Shown: positions 24,194-33,725, numbered from the stretch's first letter. The stretch is 42,207 nucleotides of DNA from Gemmatimonadota bacterium (GCA_009841165.1 VXMI01000216.1:1-42207), one strand, 5' to 3'. Numbers and translations: made by a program. Notes: generated from the sequence alone by a model not told the origin.

Positions 24194-26557
24194 GTGACAA
24201 ACGATCCTGACGTCGTGCAACAACGCATGGAGGCGCTGGTGGAGCGCGTCTCCGGTCTGTCCGCGGCCATGTTGCGGATCAGCGGAACCCTCGACCTTGA
24301 AACCGTCCTGCAGGAGGTCGTGGACAGCGCCCGCACATTGACGGGGTCCGCCTTCGGAATCCTCGCAACCGTCGACCCGGAAGGCCGACCCGAGCAATTC
24401 CTGAGCTCCGGCATCACGGAAGACCAGCATCGTCGCCTGTTGACCTGGGCCCGGGGGCCGGAGCTGTTCGCACACCTCCGGGGCGGTCTGGGGACCGTGA
24501 GGGTCGACGACGTGCCCCAATTTCTCCGTTCGCTCGGATTCAGTACTGAGCTGGTGCCGTTCAGTACCATGCAGGGCACGCCGATCAACCACCGCGGCGT
24601 GCACGTGGGCAGCCTCTTTATTGCCGACAAGGAAGACGGGCGGCAGTTCACCGACGCAGACGAGGAGCTGCTCGTACTCTTCGCCTCGCAGGCGGCGACC
24701 GCCATTGCCAACGCCCGGACCTATCGGGATGAGCAGCGGGCCCGGGCCAACCTGGAAGCACTGGTCGAGACCTCGCCGGTTGGCGTGGTGGTGTTCGACG
24801 CAAAAACCGGCCTGATGGTGTCGCTCAACGCCGAGGCGAAGCGGATCGTCCAGGGCCTGCACATGCCGGACCGCCCGCTGGAGAGCGTTTCCGAGATCAT
24901 CACGTGCCGCCGCGTCGACGGCAGCGTGGTCTCCCTGGCGGAACTGCCGCTGGCGGAGCGGCTGAGCAGTGGACAGACGCTTCGCAACGAGGAGATGGTG
25001 CTCTCGGTTCCCGACGGACGGAGCGTGAAGACGCTGCTCAATGCCACGCCGATCGCCGGGGCCGAGGGCGATATCGAGTCTGTCGTCGTCACCCTGCAGG
25101 ACCTGGCGCCCTTCGAGGAACTCGAGCGGATGCGGACGGAATTCCTCGCGATCGTGAGTCACGAGCTGCGCACGCCGCTCACTTCGATCAAGGGCTCGAC
25201 CGCCACGGTACTCGCCGCCTCCCCGCGCTTCGCTCCGCCCGAGATGCTGCAGTTCTTCCGCATCATCGACGGGCAGGCGGACCACATGAGCGGCCTCATC
25301 GGGGATCTGCTGGACGCGGGGCGCATTGCGACGGGGACACTGTCGGTCTCGGCGGAACCCTCGGATGTGCGGGCGCTGGTGGATCGGGCGAGGAGCAGCT
25401 TCCTCGGTGGCGACCACCGGCATTCGGTGCTCGTTGATCTTCCCCCGGACCTGCCCGCCGTCATGGCAGACCGCCAGCGCGTCGTCCAGATCCTGCACAA
25501 CCTCCTGTCCAACGCGGCCAGCAGCGCTCCGGAGTCATCCCCGATTCAGGTGTCGGCGCGGCGCGACGGGGTCCACGTCGCCATCTCGGTTTCCGACCGC
25601 GGCAGCGGGATACCGGCGGCACAGCTCCCGCACCTCTTTCAGAAATGGGCCGGCGCAGGTGACGCGCCGCGGGGTCTCGGGAGGGGCCTGGGCCTGGCTA
25701 TCTGCAAGGGCCTGGTCGAGGCCCACGGTGGACGTATCTGGGCGACGAGCGGCGGCGAGGGCCAGGGTGCCCGGTTCACCTTCACGATCCCGGTGGCCGG
25801 GCAACAGGTCGGCGACGACCCGGGACCCCGGGACCCGCGCGACGTTGGCGCGCCGGTGCTCGGGGACGGGCGTCGGCAGGTGCGCATTCTCGTGGTGGAC
25901 GACGACCCCCATACGCTTCGCTACGTCCGCGATCTGCTCACCGCGTCGGGCTACACCGCTCTGATCGCGGACGAACACCGCGAACTGTCGCGCGTGATCC
26001 GCGCCGAGAAGCCGGACCTGGTCCTGCTGGATCTGGTCCTGCCGGGGACCGATGGCATCAAGCTGATGGAGGACGTTCCCGAACTGGGCGACCTGCCGGT
26101 CATCTTCATCTCCGCCTACGGACGGGACGAAACGATTGCGAGGGCCCTCGGGACGGGGGCCGCCGACTACATCGTCAAGCCGTTCTCCCCAACGGAACTG
26201 ACCGCGAGGATCCGGGCGGTGCTGCGAAGGCGCGCCAGGCCCGAGACGTTCCGGCTGGGAGCGCTGGTTGTCGACTACAGCCGCCGGCGAGTCACCCTGA
26301 ACGGCAACCCGGTGGAGCTGACGGCAACCGAGTACGAGGTGCTGAGGCTGCTTTCGGCCAACGCGGGACGTGTGTTGACGTACCGGTCACTGCTTCGCCA
26401 GGGGTGGGCCCGGTATCAGGGCCACGTCGACCCGAAGCTGGTGCACGCCGTGGTCAAGAGGCTCCGCCGCAAGCTGGGCGAGGACGGGTCGCAGGCCGCC
26501 TACATCCTCAACGAGCGCGGAGTCGGATACCGCATGCCTGGGCGGCGCGAGACGTAG
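24194..26557 (+). CDS. Hybrid histidine kinase with fused OmpR/PhoB-type response regulator
   Basis: From GTG 24194 (AAGGATC upstream) the protein has 787 residues; TTG 24101 would add 31. Domains in order: GAF (~25-180, ending LLVLFASQAATAIANARTY), PAS-like (~190-300), HisKA with phospho-acceptor His323 (IVSHELRTPLTSIKG), HATPase (N-box NLLSNAASS, DRGSGIP, GRGLGLAI), REC with phospho-acceptor Asp613 (DLVLLDLVLPGTDG) and VVDDDP, then a winged-helix Trans_reg_C output domain (ELTATEYEVLRLLSANAGRV to ERGVGYRM). No membrane segment is seen, so it is probably cytosolic. Sensor and DNA-binding regulator in one chain make a single-protein two-component system. Targets are unknown; the surface-protein and protease genes nearby are candidates. 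Confidence 0.9.
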   Translation: MTNDPDVVQQRMEALVERVSGLSAAMLRISGTLDLETVLQEVVDSARTLTGSAFGILATVDPEGRPEQFLSSGITEDQHRRLLTWARGPELFAHLRGGLGTVRVDDVPQFLRSLGFSTELVPFSTMQGTPINHRGVHVGSLFIADKEDGRQFTDADEELLVLFASQAATAIANARTYRDEQRARANLEALVETSPVGVVVFDAKTGLMVSLNAEAKRIVQGLHMPDRPLESVSEIITCRRVDGSVVSLAELPLAERLSSGQTLRNEEMVLSVPDGRSVKTLLNATPIAGAEGDIESVVVTLQDLAPFEELERMRTEFLAIVSHELRTPLTSIKGSTATVLAASPRFAPPEMLQFFRIIDGQADHMSGLIGDLLDAGRIATGTLSVSAEPSDVRALVDRARSSFLGGDHRHSVLVDLPPDLPAVMADRQRVVQILHNLLSNAASSAPESSPIQVSARRDGVHVAISVSDRGSGIPAAQLPHLFQKWAGAGDAPRGLGRGLGLAICKGLVEAHGGRIWATSGGEGQGARFTFTIPVAGQQVGDDPGPRDPRDVGAPVLGDGRRQVRILVVDDDPHTLRYVRDLLTASGYTALIADEHRELSRVIRAEKPDLVLLDLVLPGTDGIKLMEDVPELGDLPVIFISAYGRDETIARALGTGAADYIVKPFSPTELTARIRAVLRRRARPETFRLGALVVDYSRRRVTLNGNPVELTATEYEVLRLLSANAGRVLTYRSLLRQGWARYQGHVDPKLVHAVVKRLRRKLGEDGSQAAYILNERGVGYRMPGRRET

Positions 26558-26621
26558 CCACATTGCCGGGCCACGCCCACCGGGGCATTTTCGCCGCTCC
26601 CTTCCACTGTACGGAGGCCCC

Positions 26622-28331
26622 ATGCACCCCGGTCGCACTGCGCAGCTGACGACGCTTTTCGTCCGCCCCTCCCTCGCGCTCCTGCTCGCCACCCTCCCTG
26701 CCGCCACGGCTCCGCTCGCCGCACAGGACGGCCCCAGCCGGCCCGGCATCGACATCGAGGCGTACCGGTTCGAACTCGCGCTGCGCGACGACACCGACGA
26801 GATCGCGGGGCGCGCCACCGTCACCCTGCGCTTCACGGCCGACGGCGTGACCGAGGTGCCGCTCGACCTGATCGGGCGCGGCGCGGACGGGCGCGGCGCG
26901 GACGGGCGCGGCATGGAGGTGCTCGCGGTCACCGATCCTGGCGGCGGCTCCCTGGGCTTCAGCCACGAGAGCGACCTGCTCACCGTGACCCTGGCCGAGC
27001 CGGGCGCGGCGGGCGAGCGGGCCACCTTCAGCGTCGGCTACGCCGGCGTCCCCGCCTCCGGCCTCCGCATCGGGCCCAACAAGTACGGCGAGCGCACTTT
27101 CTTCAGCGACAACTGGCCCAATCGCGCGCGAAACTGGCTCCCCACCGTGGACCACATCGGCGACAAGGCGACGAACGAGTTCATCATCACCGCGCCCGCG
27201 CACTACCAGGTGGTGTCGAACGGCCGGCTGGTCTAGGAGACGGACCTGGAGGGCGGGATGCGCCTGACCCACTGGCGGCAGTCGGTGCCGATACCGCCCT
27301 GGCTCTACGTGGTGGGCGTGGCACGGTTCGCCGTGCAGCACCTGGGCGAGTTCAAGGGCGTGCCGGTGCAGACCTGGGTGTACGCGCGCGACCGCGACGC
27401 GGGGTTCTACGACTTCGCGGTGCCCACCATGGAGGTCCTGCACTTCTACGACTCATATGTGGGCCCGTTCGCCTACGAGAAGCTGGCGAACATCACGTCG
27501 CCGGCGACCGGCGGCGGTATGGAGGCCGCGACCGCGCTCATGTACGGCGAGAACTCGGTCACGGGCGAGCGCTCGGTGCGCTGGCGCAACGTGATCATCC
27601 ACGAGATCGCGCACCAGTGGTTCGGCAACTCGGTCACCGAGTCCACGTGGGACGACGTGTGGCTCAGCGAGGGGTTCGCCACCTACTTCACTCTGCTGTT
27701 CCGCGAGCACGCGTACGGGCGCGACGACTTCGTAACGGGGCTTCGCGAAGCGGCCGACCGCGTCTGGCGCTGGTACGACGAGAACCCCGACTACCGCATC
27801 GTCCACGACAACCTCACCGACATGTCGCGCGTCACCAGCGTCGCGACCTACCAGAAGGGGGCCTGGGTCCTCCACATGCTCCGCAGCCGGCTAGGCGACG
27901 AGGCTTTCTGGCGCGGCATCCGGCTCTACTACGCCCGCTACTTCAACGAAACCGCGACCACCGACGACTTCATGCGCGCCATGGAGGAAGCCTCGGGAGA
28001 CGACCTGCAGCGGTTTTTCGACCAGTGGCTGCGGCAGGGCGGCAACCCGCGGCTGGCGGGCTCGTGGCGGTACGACGGGGCGGCCGGCGCGGTCGAGATC
28101 GAGCTGCGACAGGTGCAGGAGGTGGGCCGGTTCGACCTGTCCCTCGAGATCGGCGTCTACGTGGACGGCGACCTGCTACCCGCGCAGGTCGTCACTGTCG
28201 AGGTCGGAGCCGACGCGAATGCGAATCACTTCACGATCCCGGTCTCGGCCGAACCGGCGGATGTGCGGCTCGATCCCGGCACGCGCGGGCTCTTCCGGGC
28301 GGAGTTCGAGCGGGGGGACACTCGAAACTAA
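26622..28331 (+). pseudogene. M1-family metallopeptidase gene interrupted by one in-frame TAG
   Basis: Two open pieces, 26622-27236 and 27237-28331, are in the same frame and together give a ~569-residue secreted M1 peptidase. The first has a signal peptide (LALLLATLPAATAPLAAQ) and the N-terminal beta domain. The second holds the gluzincin site HEIAHQWFGNSVTE...WLSEGFATYF (His at codon 327 of the joined frame). TAG at 27234-27236 falls in VSNGRLV-stop-ETDLEGG, where relatives read VEET; one G-to-T change from GAG explains it. The usual GAMEN-like motif reads GGGMEAAT, so aminopeptidase specificity may differ. It may be a fresh pseudogene, an assembly error or a suppressed stop. The second piece alone lacks a signal peptide. 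Confidence 0.85.
26874..26912 (+). repeat. 15-bp tandem repeat in the M1 peptidase gene
   Basis: The unit GGGCGCGGCGCGGAC occurs twice exactly (26874-26888, 26889-26903) followed by nine bases of a third copy. It is in frame and encodes GRGAD repeats between two beta strands. Such a repeat can gain or lose units by slippage without breaking the frame. Confidence 0.7.
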
Positions 28332-28405
28332 ACATAGTTGTTAAGTATCTGGGGATGCCGCCAGGTCCCCCTTCGGTTGTGGTACCCTTCGAACGCCGTG
28401 CTGCT

Positions 28406-28438
28406 CTTAGTTCAACTTGTTACGCAACCTGTACTAAG
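28406..28438. promoter_or_regulatory. Inverted repeat in the gap before the metalloprotease gene
   Basis: CTTAGT (28406-28411) and ACTAAG (28433-28438) flank a shorter pair TTG/CAA. The 292-bp gap 28332-28623 otherwise shows only AT-rich sequence at 28330-28350 that could hold a promoter. It is about 190 bp from the next ATG. Support is symmetry only. Confidence 0.2.
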
Positions 28439-28623
28439 GTCCGCACACGTCTGGACGCCCCCATCCCCAGGTCTGCCCGCGGCGCATCCAACTCCGTCCC
28501 GCCGCTGCCCCGGCGCTGGCCCGAGCCCGCCAAGCCCCCTACTCTTGGGCGACGGCGCCGCGCCGCCGACCTGACCATCCACCCGCCGCAGCGCACCACA
28601 CCCCACCGACCGGAAGGACCACC

Positions 28624-31035
28624 ATGCGCCACGCGACCGCCTCGACACTCGTTCTCCTGCTCACAGGCCTCGCCCTCCTTGTCACGCCCCATGCGCTGAG
28701 CGCCGCCCCGCTTCCCCAGGAGCAGGAGGCCGCCGGCGACGAAGAAGCCGAGGACACCACAACGGCCTATTCCGACGTCATCACCGAAGACGCCGTCACG
28801 AGCGAGGGCCTCTTCGACACGCACATGATCGACGGCGACCTCTTCTACGAGATCCCGCTCGACATGATCGGGCGCGAGATGCTGCTGCTCACCCGCATCG
28901 CGCGCACACCCGACGGCGTGGGCTACGGCGGCTCGAAGGTCAACACTTCGACGGTGCGCTGGGAGCGCGACGGCGACCGCGTCCTGCTGCGTCTGGTCAG
29001 CTACGACAACGTGGCGGACGATACGACCGCGATCGCGGGGGCGGTCCGGAACTCGAACTTCGAGCCGATCATCATGGCGTTCGATGTGGAGGTGATGAAC
29101 GAGGATTCGACCGCACTGGTCGTGGAAGTGACCGGGCTGTTCACCGACGACATCACCCTGCTTGGCCTGCAGAACAACCGCCGTCAGGCGTACGGCGTGC
29201 GGCGGGTCGATGGCGACCGGACCTACGTGGTGCGCGCGACCGCCTTCCCCACGAACGTCGAGGTGCGGCGCGTCCTGACCTACGATGCCACGCAGGCCCC
29301 CTCGAACGGCCAGAGCAACACGCTCACGATGGAGATGCATCACTCGATGCTGCTGCTCCCCGACGACCTCATGGAGCCCCGCCTCTGCGACGAGCGCGTC
29401 GAGTACTTCAGCACCCGCAAGATCGACTACGGACTGGACGAGCAGCGCGCGGTCACCCGCTGCTTCATCACGCGCTGGCGCCTCGAGCCGAGCGACCCCG
29501 CGGCCCATGCGCGCGGTGAGCTCGTCGATCCCGTCAAGCCGATCGTCTACTACATCGACCCGGCCACGCCGCCGAAGTGGGTGCCCTACCTCAAGCAGGG
29601 CGTGGAGGACTGGCAGGTTGCGTTCGAGCAGGCCGGTTTCAGCAACGCGATCATCGCCGCCGACGCGCCCGCCGACGACCCCGACTGGAGCCCCGAGGAC
29701 GCGCGCTACTCGGTGATCCGCTACCTCGCGTCACCCGTCCAGAACGCGTCGGGACCGCATGTGCACGATCCGCGCACCGGCGAGATCCTGGAGAGCGACA
29801 TCCAGTGGTACCACAACGTGATGAACCTGCTGCGCAACTGGTTCTTCATTCAGACCGCCGCCGCCAACGAGGAGGCGCGCGGGATACGCTTCGACGACGA
29901 GGTGATGGGCGAGCTCATCCGCTTCGTGTCGGCGCACGAGGTCGGCCACACGATCGGGCTCCCGCACAACATGCAGAGCTCGGCATACTACACCGTGGAC
30001 CAACTGCGCACCCGCTTCGTGTGTGAGATGGGCGTGGCGCCGTCGATCATGGACTACGCGCGCTTCAACTACGTCGCCCAGCCTGGCGACGACACCTGCT
30101 TCATGCCCGTTGTGGGGCCGTACGACAAGTTCTCCGTCGAGTGGGGCTACACCTACTACCCCGGCAAGGACCGCCTGAGCGAGCGCGAGGACTTGCGCGC
30201 CATGGTGGTGGAGGCGCAGGAGAACCCGATCCTTCGCTTCTCGAGCCCGACCGGATCGGACCCCACGGCGCTCACCGAAGCGATCGGCGACGATGCCATG
30301 CGCGCCTCGGACCTGGGCGTCGCGAACCTGAGGCGCGTCGTCGACAACCTGACCGAATGGGCATATGAGGAGGGCGAGGACTACGCGCAGCTCCAGGAGC
30401 TCTACAACAACGTGGTGGGGCAGTGGGGACGCTACACCGGGCACGTGGTCGCCAACGTGGGCGGCGTCGTGCAGACCCGGAAGCGGCAGGGGCAGGACGG
30501 GGTTCCGTGGGAAATGGTCGACCGCGACCGGCAGGAGCGGGCGCTGGAATACCTGAATCGGCAGGTGTTCGCCACCCCCGAGTGGCTGCTCGAGGCCGAC
30601 ATCCTGGACCGCTTCCAGGGGACCGGGGCGGTTGAACTCGTGCGCACCCGCCAGACCCAGGCTCTGAACCAGGTGCTCAACGTGGACCGCATGAAGCGGC
30701 TGGTGGAGCAGGAGGCCTTCAACGGCGACGACGCGTACTCGCTGGGCGAGATGCTGGACGACCTGCGCTCAGGGGTGTGGTCGGAGGTCGGTTCGGGCCG
30801 GGAGACCGACGCCTACCGGCGTAACCTGCAGCGTGCCTGGCTCGTGCGAATGTCCGAGTTGATGGAGGATGAAGAGGCGATGCAGTCGGACGTGGTCCCG
30901 TTCGCGCGCGGCCAGCTTGGCGCCCTGCGCGGTGAGCTTGCGGCCGCCTCCGGCGGCACGTCCCACAGGGCCACGCGGCTCCACTTCGAGGACGCGATCG
31001 CGCGGATCGACGCGGTGCTGGACCCGGGGGGGTAG
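28624..31035 (+). CDS. Secreted zinc-dependent metalloprotease (DUF5117/DUF4953 type)
   Basis: An 803-residue protein with signal peptide (LVLLLTGLALLVTPHALSAA) and ATG 28624 preceded by AAGGA. The N-terminal half (FYEIPLDMIGREMLLLTRIA; RVLLRLVSYDN; TYVVRATAFPTNVEVRRVLT) matches the DUF5118/DUF5117 region. The C-terminal half carries the catalytic domain: HEVGHTIGLPHN (His438, Glu439, His442, His448) with Met-turn PSIMDYARFNYVAQPGD, as in the zinc-dependent metalloproteases common in Bacteroidota and Gemmatimonadota. Probably periplasmic or exported; substrate unknown. It stands alone with its own upstream gap. Its TAG is immediately followed, with no spacing, by the stop codon of the convergent gene. 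Confidence 0.92.
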   Translation: MRHATASTLVLLLTGLALLVTPHALSAAPLPQEQEAAGDEEAEDTTTAYSDVITEDAVTSEGLFDTHMIDGDLFYEIPLDMIGREMLLLTRIARTPDGVGYGGSKVNTSTVRWERDGDRVLLRLVSYDNVADDTTAIAGAVRNSNFEPIIMAFDVEVMNEDSTALVVEVTGLFTDDITLLGLQNNRRQAYGVRRVDGDRTYVVRATAFPTNVEVRRVLTYDATQAPSNGQSNTLTMEMHHSMLLLPDDLMEPRLCDERVEYFSTRKIDYGLDEQRAVTRCFITRWRLEPSDPAAHARGELVDPVKPIVYYIDPATPPKWVPYLKQGVEDWQVAFEQAGFSNAIIAADAPADDPDWSPEDARYSVIRYLASPVQNASGPHVHDPRTGEILESDIQWYHNVMNLLRNWFFIQTAAANEEARGIRFDDEVMGELIRFVSAHEVGHTIGLPHNMQSSAYYTVDQLRTRFVCEMGVAPSIMDYARFNYVAQPGDDTCFMPVVGPYDKFSVEWGYTYYPGKDRLSEREDLRAMVVEAQENPILRFSSPTGSDPTALTEAIGDDAMRASDLGVANLRRVVDNLTEWAYEEGEDYAQLQELYNNVVGQWGRYTGHVVANVGGVVQTRKRQGQDGVPWEMVDRDRQERALEYLNRQVFATPEWLLEADILDRFQGTGAVELVRTRQTQALNQVLNVDRMKRLVEQEAFNGDDAYSLGEMLDDLRSGVWSEVGSGRETDAYRRNLQRAWLVRMSELMEDEEAMQSDVVPFARGQLGALRGELAAASGGTSHRATRLHFEDAIARIDAVLDPGG

Positions 31036-32838
31036 TCAGCCGCCCGGCAGCACGCTGCGGCTGGCGAGCGCGACGACCTCGATGGCGGCCTCACGCATCG
31101 TAACCGCGAGCATGCGTCCGTCGGGGCTCAGGCTCGGCTGGAGTGCGCCGAGTACGCCGGTCGTAACCTGCTCCGTAGCGCCGGTGGCGATGTCCACCCG
31201 CCATACCTGAAAAGGCCCGGCGCCGTCGTTGCGCGAGTAGAAGAGCGACGCGCCGTCGGCGCCCCACTCGGGCGCGCTGTACGGTTCGCCATTGACAAGG
31301 GAGATCACGGCCGTGGGCATTCCTCCCGCTGCCGGCACGGTGTAGACAGTGACGCGTCCGTCCTCCAACGACCGTCCGTAGAAAGCCAGCCGCTCGCCGT
31401 CCGGCGAGAAGCGGGCGCCCATGGCATAGCCCTGGAACCCGTCGAGCGGGACTCGGACGGGATCGGCGACCGCGAACCCAGTAACGGGATCGACGGCGAC
31501 CGTGTATACGGACCCCGGGTTCCCCTCGAGCGGCGGGCCGTGACTGCTGAAGGCGAGCGTCCGGCCGTCCGGACTCCAATCCGGCTCGCCGGTGTCGGCG
31601 CCCGGTCCGAAGTGCGTGAGGCGCGTGGGTCGCTCGCTCCCGCCAACCGGGACGAGCCATATGTCGTCGCTTTGCTCCACGTGCGAGTGGAAGGCGAGCC
31701 ACCGGCCGTCGGGCGACCACGCGGCCCCGTAGTCTTCGCCTTCCTCCGAGAGGAGCGTTCGGACCGTGCCGATCGGGGCACCGTCCCTATCGAGGTCAAG
31801 GACGCCCAGGTCGAAATCGGTGGGCATGCGGACGCGCCGCCAGGCGAAAGTGATGAAGCCCAGCGCCTGTCCGGCGGGGTGCCAGGAAGGCAGGAAGGCG
31901 CTTGTGGAGCCTGCTGTTGTCACATCGGTGGGTTCGCCTCCTGTCGCGGGAACGAGGCCCACCGCGGTGCGCGTATGGTATACACTGAGCGCAACGCGAC
32001 CGTCGGCGAGCGGCGTGACCGCGAGCACGTCACGCCCGTTGTGCGTCAGCCGTTCGGCCGGTTGTCCGTCCAGCGGCACTCGCCAGGCGACGAAGAGCGA
32101 GTCGTGGGTCACCGCGGCTGCGAGATGGAGCGCTTCGCCTGTGGAGGACCACTCCACGCGGCGGTCCCATCCGAGCCGAAGGTCGGCGGCCAGCGTGCGC
32201 GTCTCACCCGTCGCGATGTCCGTCACGGCCAGGGCCGCGCGCCCGCCCTCGACGCGAAGGTATGCGACGGCGCGCCCGTCGGAAGATGGCACGGGCGCGA
32301 CCCATCCCCCGGCGCCGTCGACGACCACGGACATCGCGCGACTCCCGGGCGCGTACGCGGCCCACGCGGTATCGGCACCCGCGTATCGAAGCGCAGTCAC
32401 CGTGCCGTCGGGCAGCAATCGCGGATAGTCGACGCGTGCGTCGCCGGGATCCACGATGCGCGACTCCCGGCCGGTGGTCGGGTCCAGGGCCCAGACTCCG
32501 TGACCGTCGGACCAGCGGTTGACGTACACGACGCGCGAACCGTCGGGCGACCAGGTGACCCGCGACCGTCCCGCCGGCGTAGTCGTCATCACGCGGCCGG
32601 CCCCGGTGGCCACGTCGTAGATCGTCAGCGACCTGCTGTCTGCGGCGTAGTCGGCGAATACGACGCGGTCGCCGTCACGCGACGGGATGCCCGGATAGGC
32701 GTCGTAGAGGTCGGTGTGTACGTGTCGGGCGAGCACGACGTCGACAGCTTCTTCGACGTTGCCTCCGCACGCCGCCGCCGTGAGGAGCGGCACCGCCACC
32801 AGGCCACGCAAACACGTCCCACCGAGGGTGGGTTTCAT
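31036..32838 (-). CDS. TolB-like PD40 beta-propeller lipoprotein
   Basis: A 600-residue lipoprotein (lipobox LLTAAACGG). It is full of PD40/TolB blade motifs: RVTWSPDGSRVVYVNRW, AAWSPDGRWLAFHSHV, EPDWSPDGRTLAFSSHG, GARFSPDGERLAFYGRS, QPSLSPDGRMLAVTMRE. These suggest one or two propellers that bind proteins or peptides in the periplasm. There is no peptidase or other enzyme domain after the propeller. ATG 32838 overlaps the TGA of the PIN-toxin gene (ATGA), so it is read as the third gene of the toxin-antitoxin operon, an unusual partnership. The start is fixed by the overlap and the signal peptide. Confidence 0.85.
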   Translation of the reverse strand: MKPTLGGTCLRGLVAVPLLTAAACGGNVEEAVDVVLARHVHTDLYDAYPGIPSRDGDRVVFADYAADSRSLTIYDVATGAGRVMTTTPAGRSRVTWSPDGSRVVYVNRWSDGHGVWALDPTTGRESRIVDPGDARVDYPRLLPDGTVTALRYAGADTAWAAYAPGSRAMSVVVDGAGGWVAPVPSSDGRAVAYLRVEGGRAALAVTDIATGETRTLAADLRLGWDRRVEWSSTGEALHLAAAVTHDSLFVAWRVPLDGQPAERLTHNGRDVLAVTPLADGRVALSVYHTRTAVGLVPATGGEPTDVTTAGSTSAFLPSWHPAGQALGFITFAWRRVRMPTDFDLGVLDLDRDGAPIGTVRTLLSEEGEDYGAAWSPDGRWLAFHSHVEQSDDIWLVPVGGSERPTRLTHFGPGADTGEPDWSPDGRTLAFSSHGPPLEGNPGSVYTVAVDPVTGFAVADPVRVPLDGFQGYAMGARFSPDGERLAFYGRSLEDGRVTVYTVPAAGGMPTAVISLVNGEPYSAPEWGADGASLFYSRNDGAGPFQVWRVDIATGATEQVTTGVLGALQPSLSPDGRMLAVTMREAAIEVVALASRSVLPGG

Positions 32839-33272
32839 CCGATCTCCGTCCGGTCATGCGAGGGCAGTTCCGAGGTCTGTGCGGCCGGCAATGTCGCGAT
32901 GTCGGGACAATCGAGCAACGTCCGATCCGCGGTCACCAGCGTCAGGCCGTGAACCATGGCGGTCGCCGCGATGAGGCGGTCGGCCGGATCGTTGTGGGGA
33001 AGGCGGACGCTACGGCTGCGGAGCGCGACCTGGTGGGTCACGGGGAACTCCCGCATCGGCCGGGTGGCGAAGGCCATGCGGATCCAGCTCCAGGGATCAG
33101 GCAAAAGGTCCACCCGGCCCTTTTCCGCGAGGAGAAGCGCTTCCCGGACGCTCACGGGGGAAAGGGCGAGGGTGTTCGCCGGGTCGGTCAACGCGGTGCC
33201 TGCCCGGGCGGACAGCCGCTCCGGCTCCAGCTGGCTCCAGAGCCAGACATGCGTGTCAAGTAGCAGGTTCAC
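32835..33272 (-). CDS. PIN-domain toxin (VapC family)
   Basis: A 145-residue PIN-domain ribonuclease that would cleave RNA when released from its antitoxin. Acidic active-site residues are present: Asp6 (LLLDTHVWLW), Glu44 (SVREALLL), Asp98 (NDPADRLIAATA) and Asp116 (LVTADRTLL). GTG 33272 is chosen because it forms a GTGA overlap with the antitoxin stop and gives the family's typical N-terminus; the upstream extension to 33398 is antitoxin sequence in another frame. Its own stop overlaps the start of the TolB-like gene. All catalytic residues are kept, so it is probably functional. Confidence 0.92.
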   Translation of the reverse strand: MNLLLDTHVWLWSQLEPERLSARAGTALTDPANTLALSPVSVREALLLAEKGRVDLLPDPWSWIRMAFATRPMREFPVTHQVALRSRSVRLPHNDPADRLIAATAMVHGLTLVTADRTLLDCPDIATLPAAQTSELPSHDRTEIG

Positions 33273-33658
33273 GGCGTCTCGCCGTCCTCTTCCCCGGACA
33301 TCGTGTCCGAACGGTACACGTCCCGGTCGGACAGCTCGGACACGGGCGAGATGATGTCGCCCGTGATCTCGCCCATGTCTCGCATGGCCCCCAGCCACTC
33401 CACCGGTTCGGCCTCGGCGTGCGGGTATGGATCGGTGGTCTCGGACGGAGAGTCGGTCGAGTCAGCCCGGGACCCCGGAGTCGGGCCGTAGGCGGCACGG
33501 GCCCGCTCGCGCACCAATCCGAGATCCAGGTTCTGGACCGCATGGCGGCTCAGGATGTGGCGCAGTTCGCCCTCCAACGAACGGTGGTTCCGCTTGGCTC
33601 GCGCCTTGAGCCTAGCGATGACATCGTCGTCGACATTCCTGATGGTGAGTACGCCCAT
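33269..33658 (-). CDS. FitA/VapB-like ribbon-helix-helix antitoxin with a long tail
   Basis: A 129-residue protein from ATG 33658 (GGAGG 11 bases upstream). Residues 1-40 are a ribbon-helix-helix domain, MGVLTIRNVDDDVIARLKAR then HRSLEGELRHILSRH, as in FitA-type antitoxins that bind DNA and neutralise PIN toxins. These are usually about 80 residues; this one has an acidic, probably disordered middle (~65-90) and a tail with MGEITGDIISPVSELSD. It overlaps the toxin start by 4 nt. Autoregulation through the palindromes at 33696-33725 is likely. Confidence 0.85.
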   Translation of the reverse strand: MGVLTIRNVDDDVIARLKARAKRNHRSLEGELRHILSRHAVQNLDLGLVRERARAAYGPTPGSRADSTDSPSETTDPYPHAEAEPVEWLGAMRDMGEITGDIISPVSELSDRDVYRSDTMSGEEDGETP

Positions 33659-33695
33659 TGGGTGCCGTGCCTCCGTGTGCGAATGACGAAAGCAT

Positions 33696-33725
33696 AATGT
33701 AAACATTTCGCATTCATTATGAATG
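33696..33725. promoter_or_regulatory. Two palindromes upstream of the FitA-like antitoxin, candidate operator/promoter
   Basis: AATGT-AA-ACATT (33696-33707) and CATTCAT-T-ATGAATG (33711-33725) are perfect inverted repeats, 38-67 bp before the antitoxin ATG on the minus strand. They overlap CATAATGTAA at 33693-33702. The second runs into the end of the M48 gene. AT-rich paired palindromes are what toxin-antitoxin repressors of this fold bind. Confidence 0.5.

Noticed and set aside
24089..25498. Minus-strand open frame (469 codons) opposite the histidine kinase
   Set aside because: Shadow of the GAF/PAS/HisKA coding region; no domain and no ribosome-binding site.
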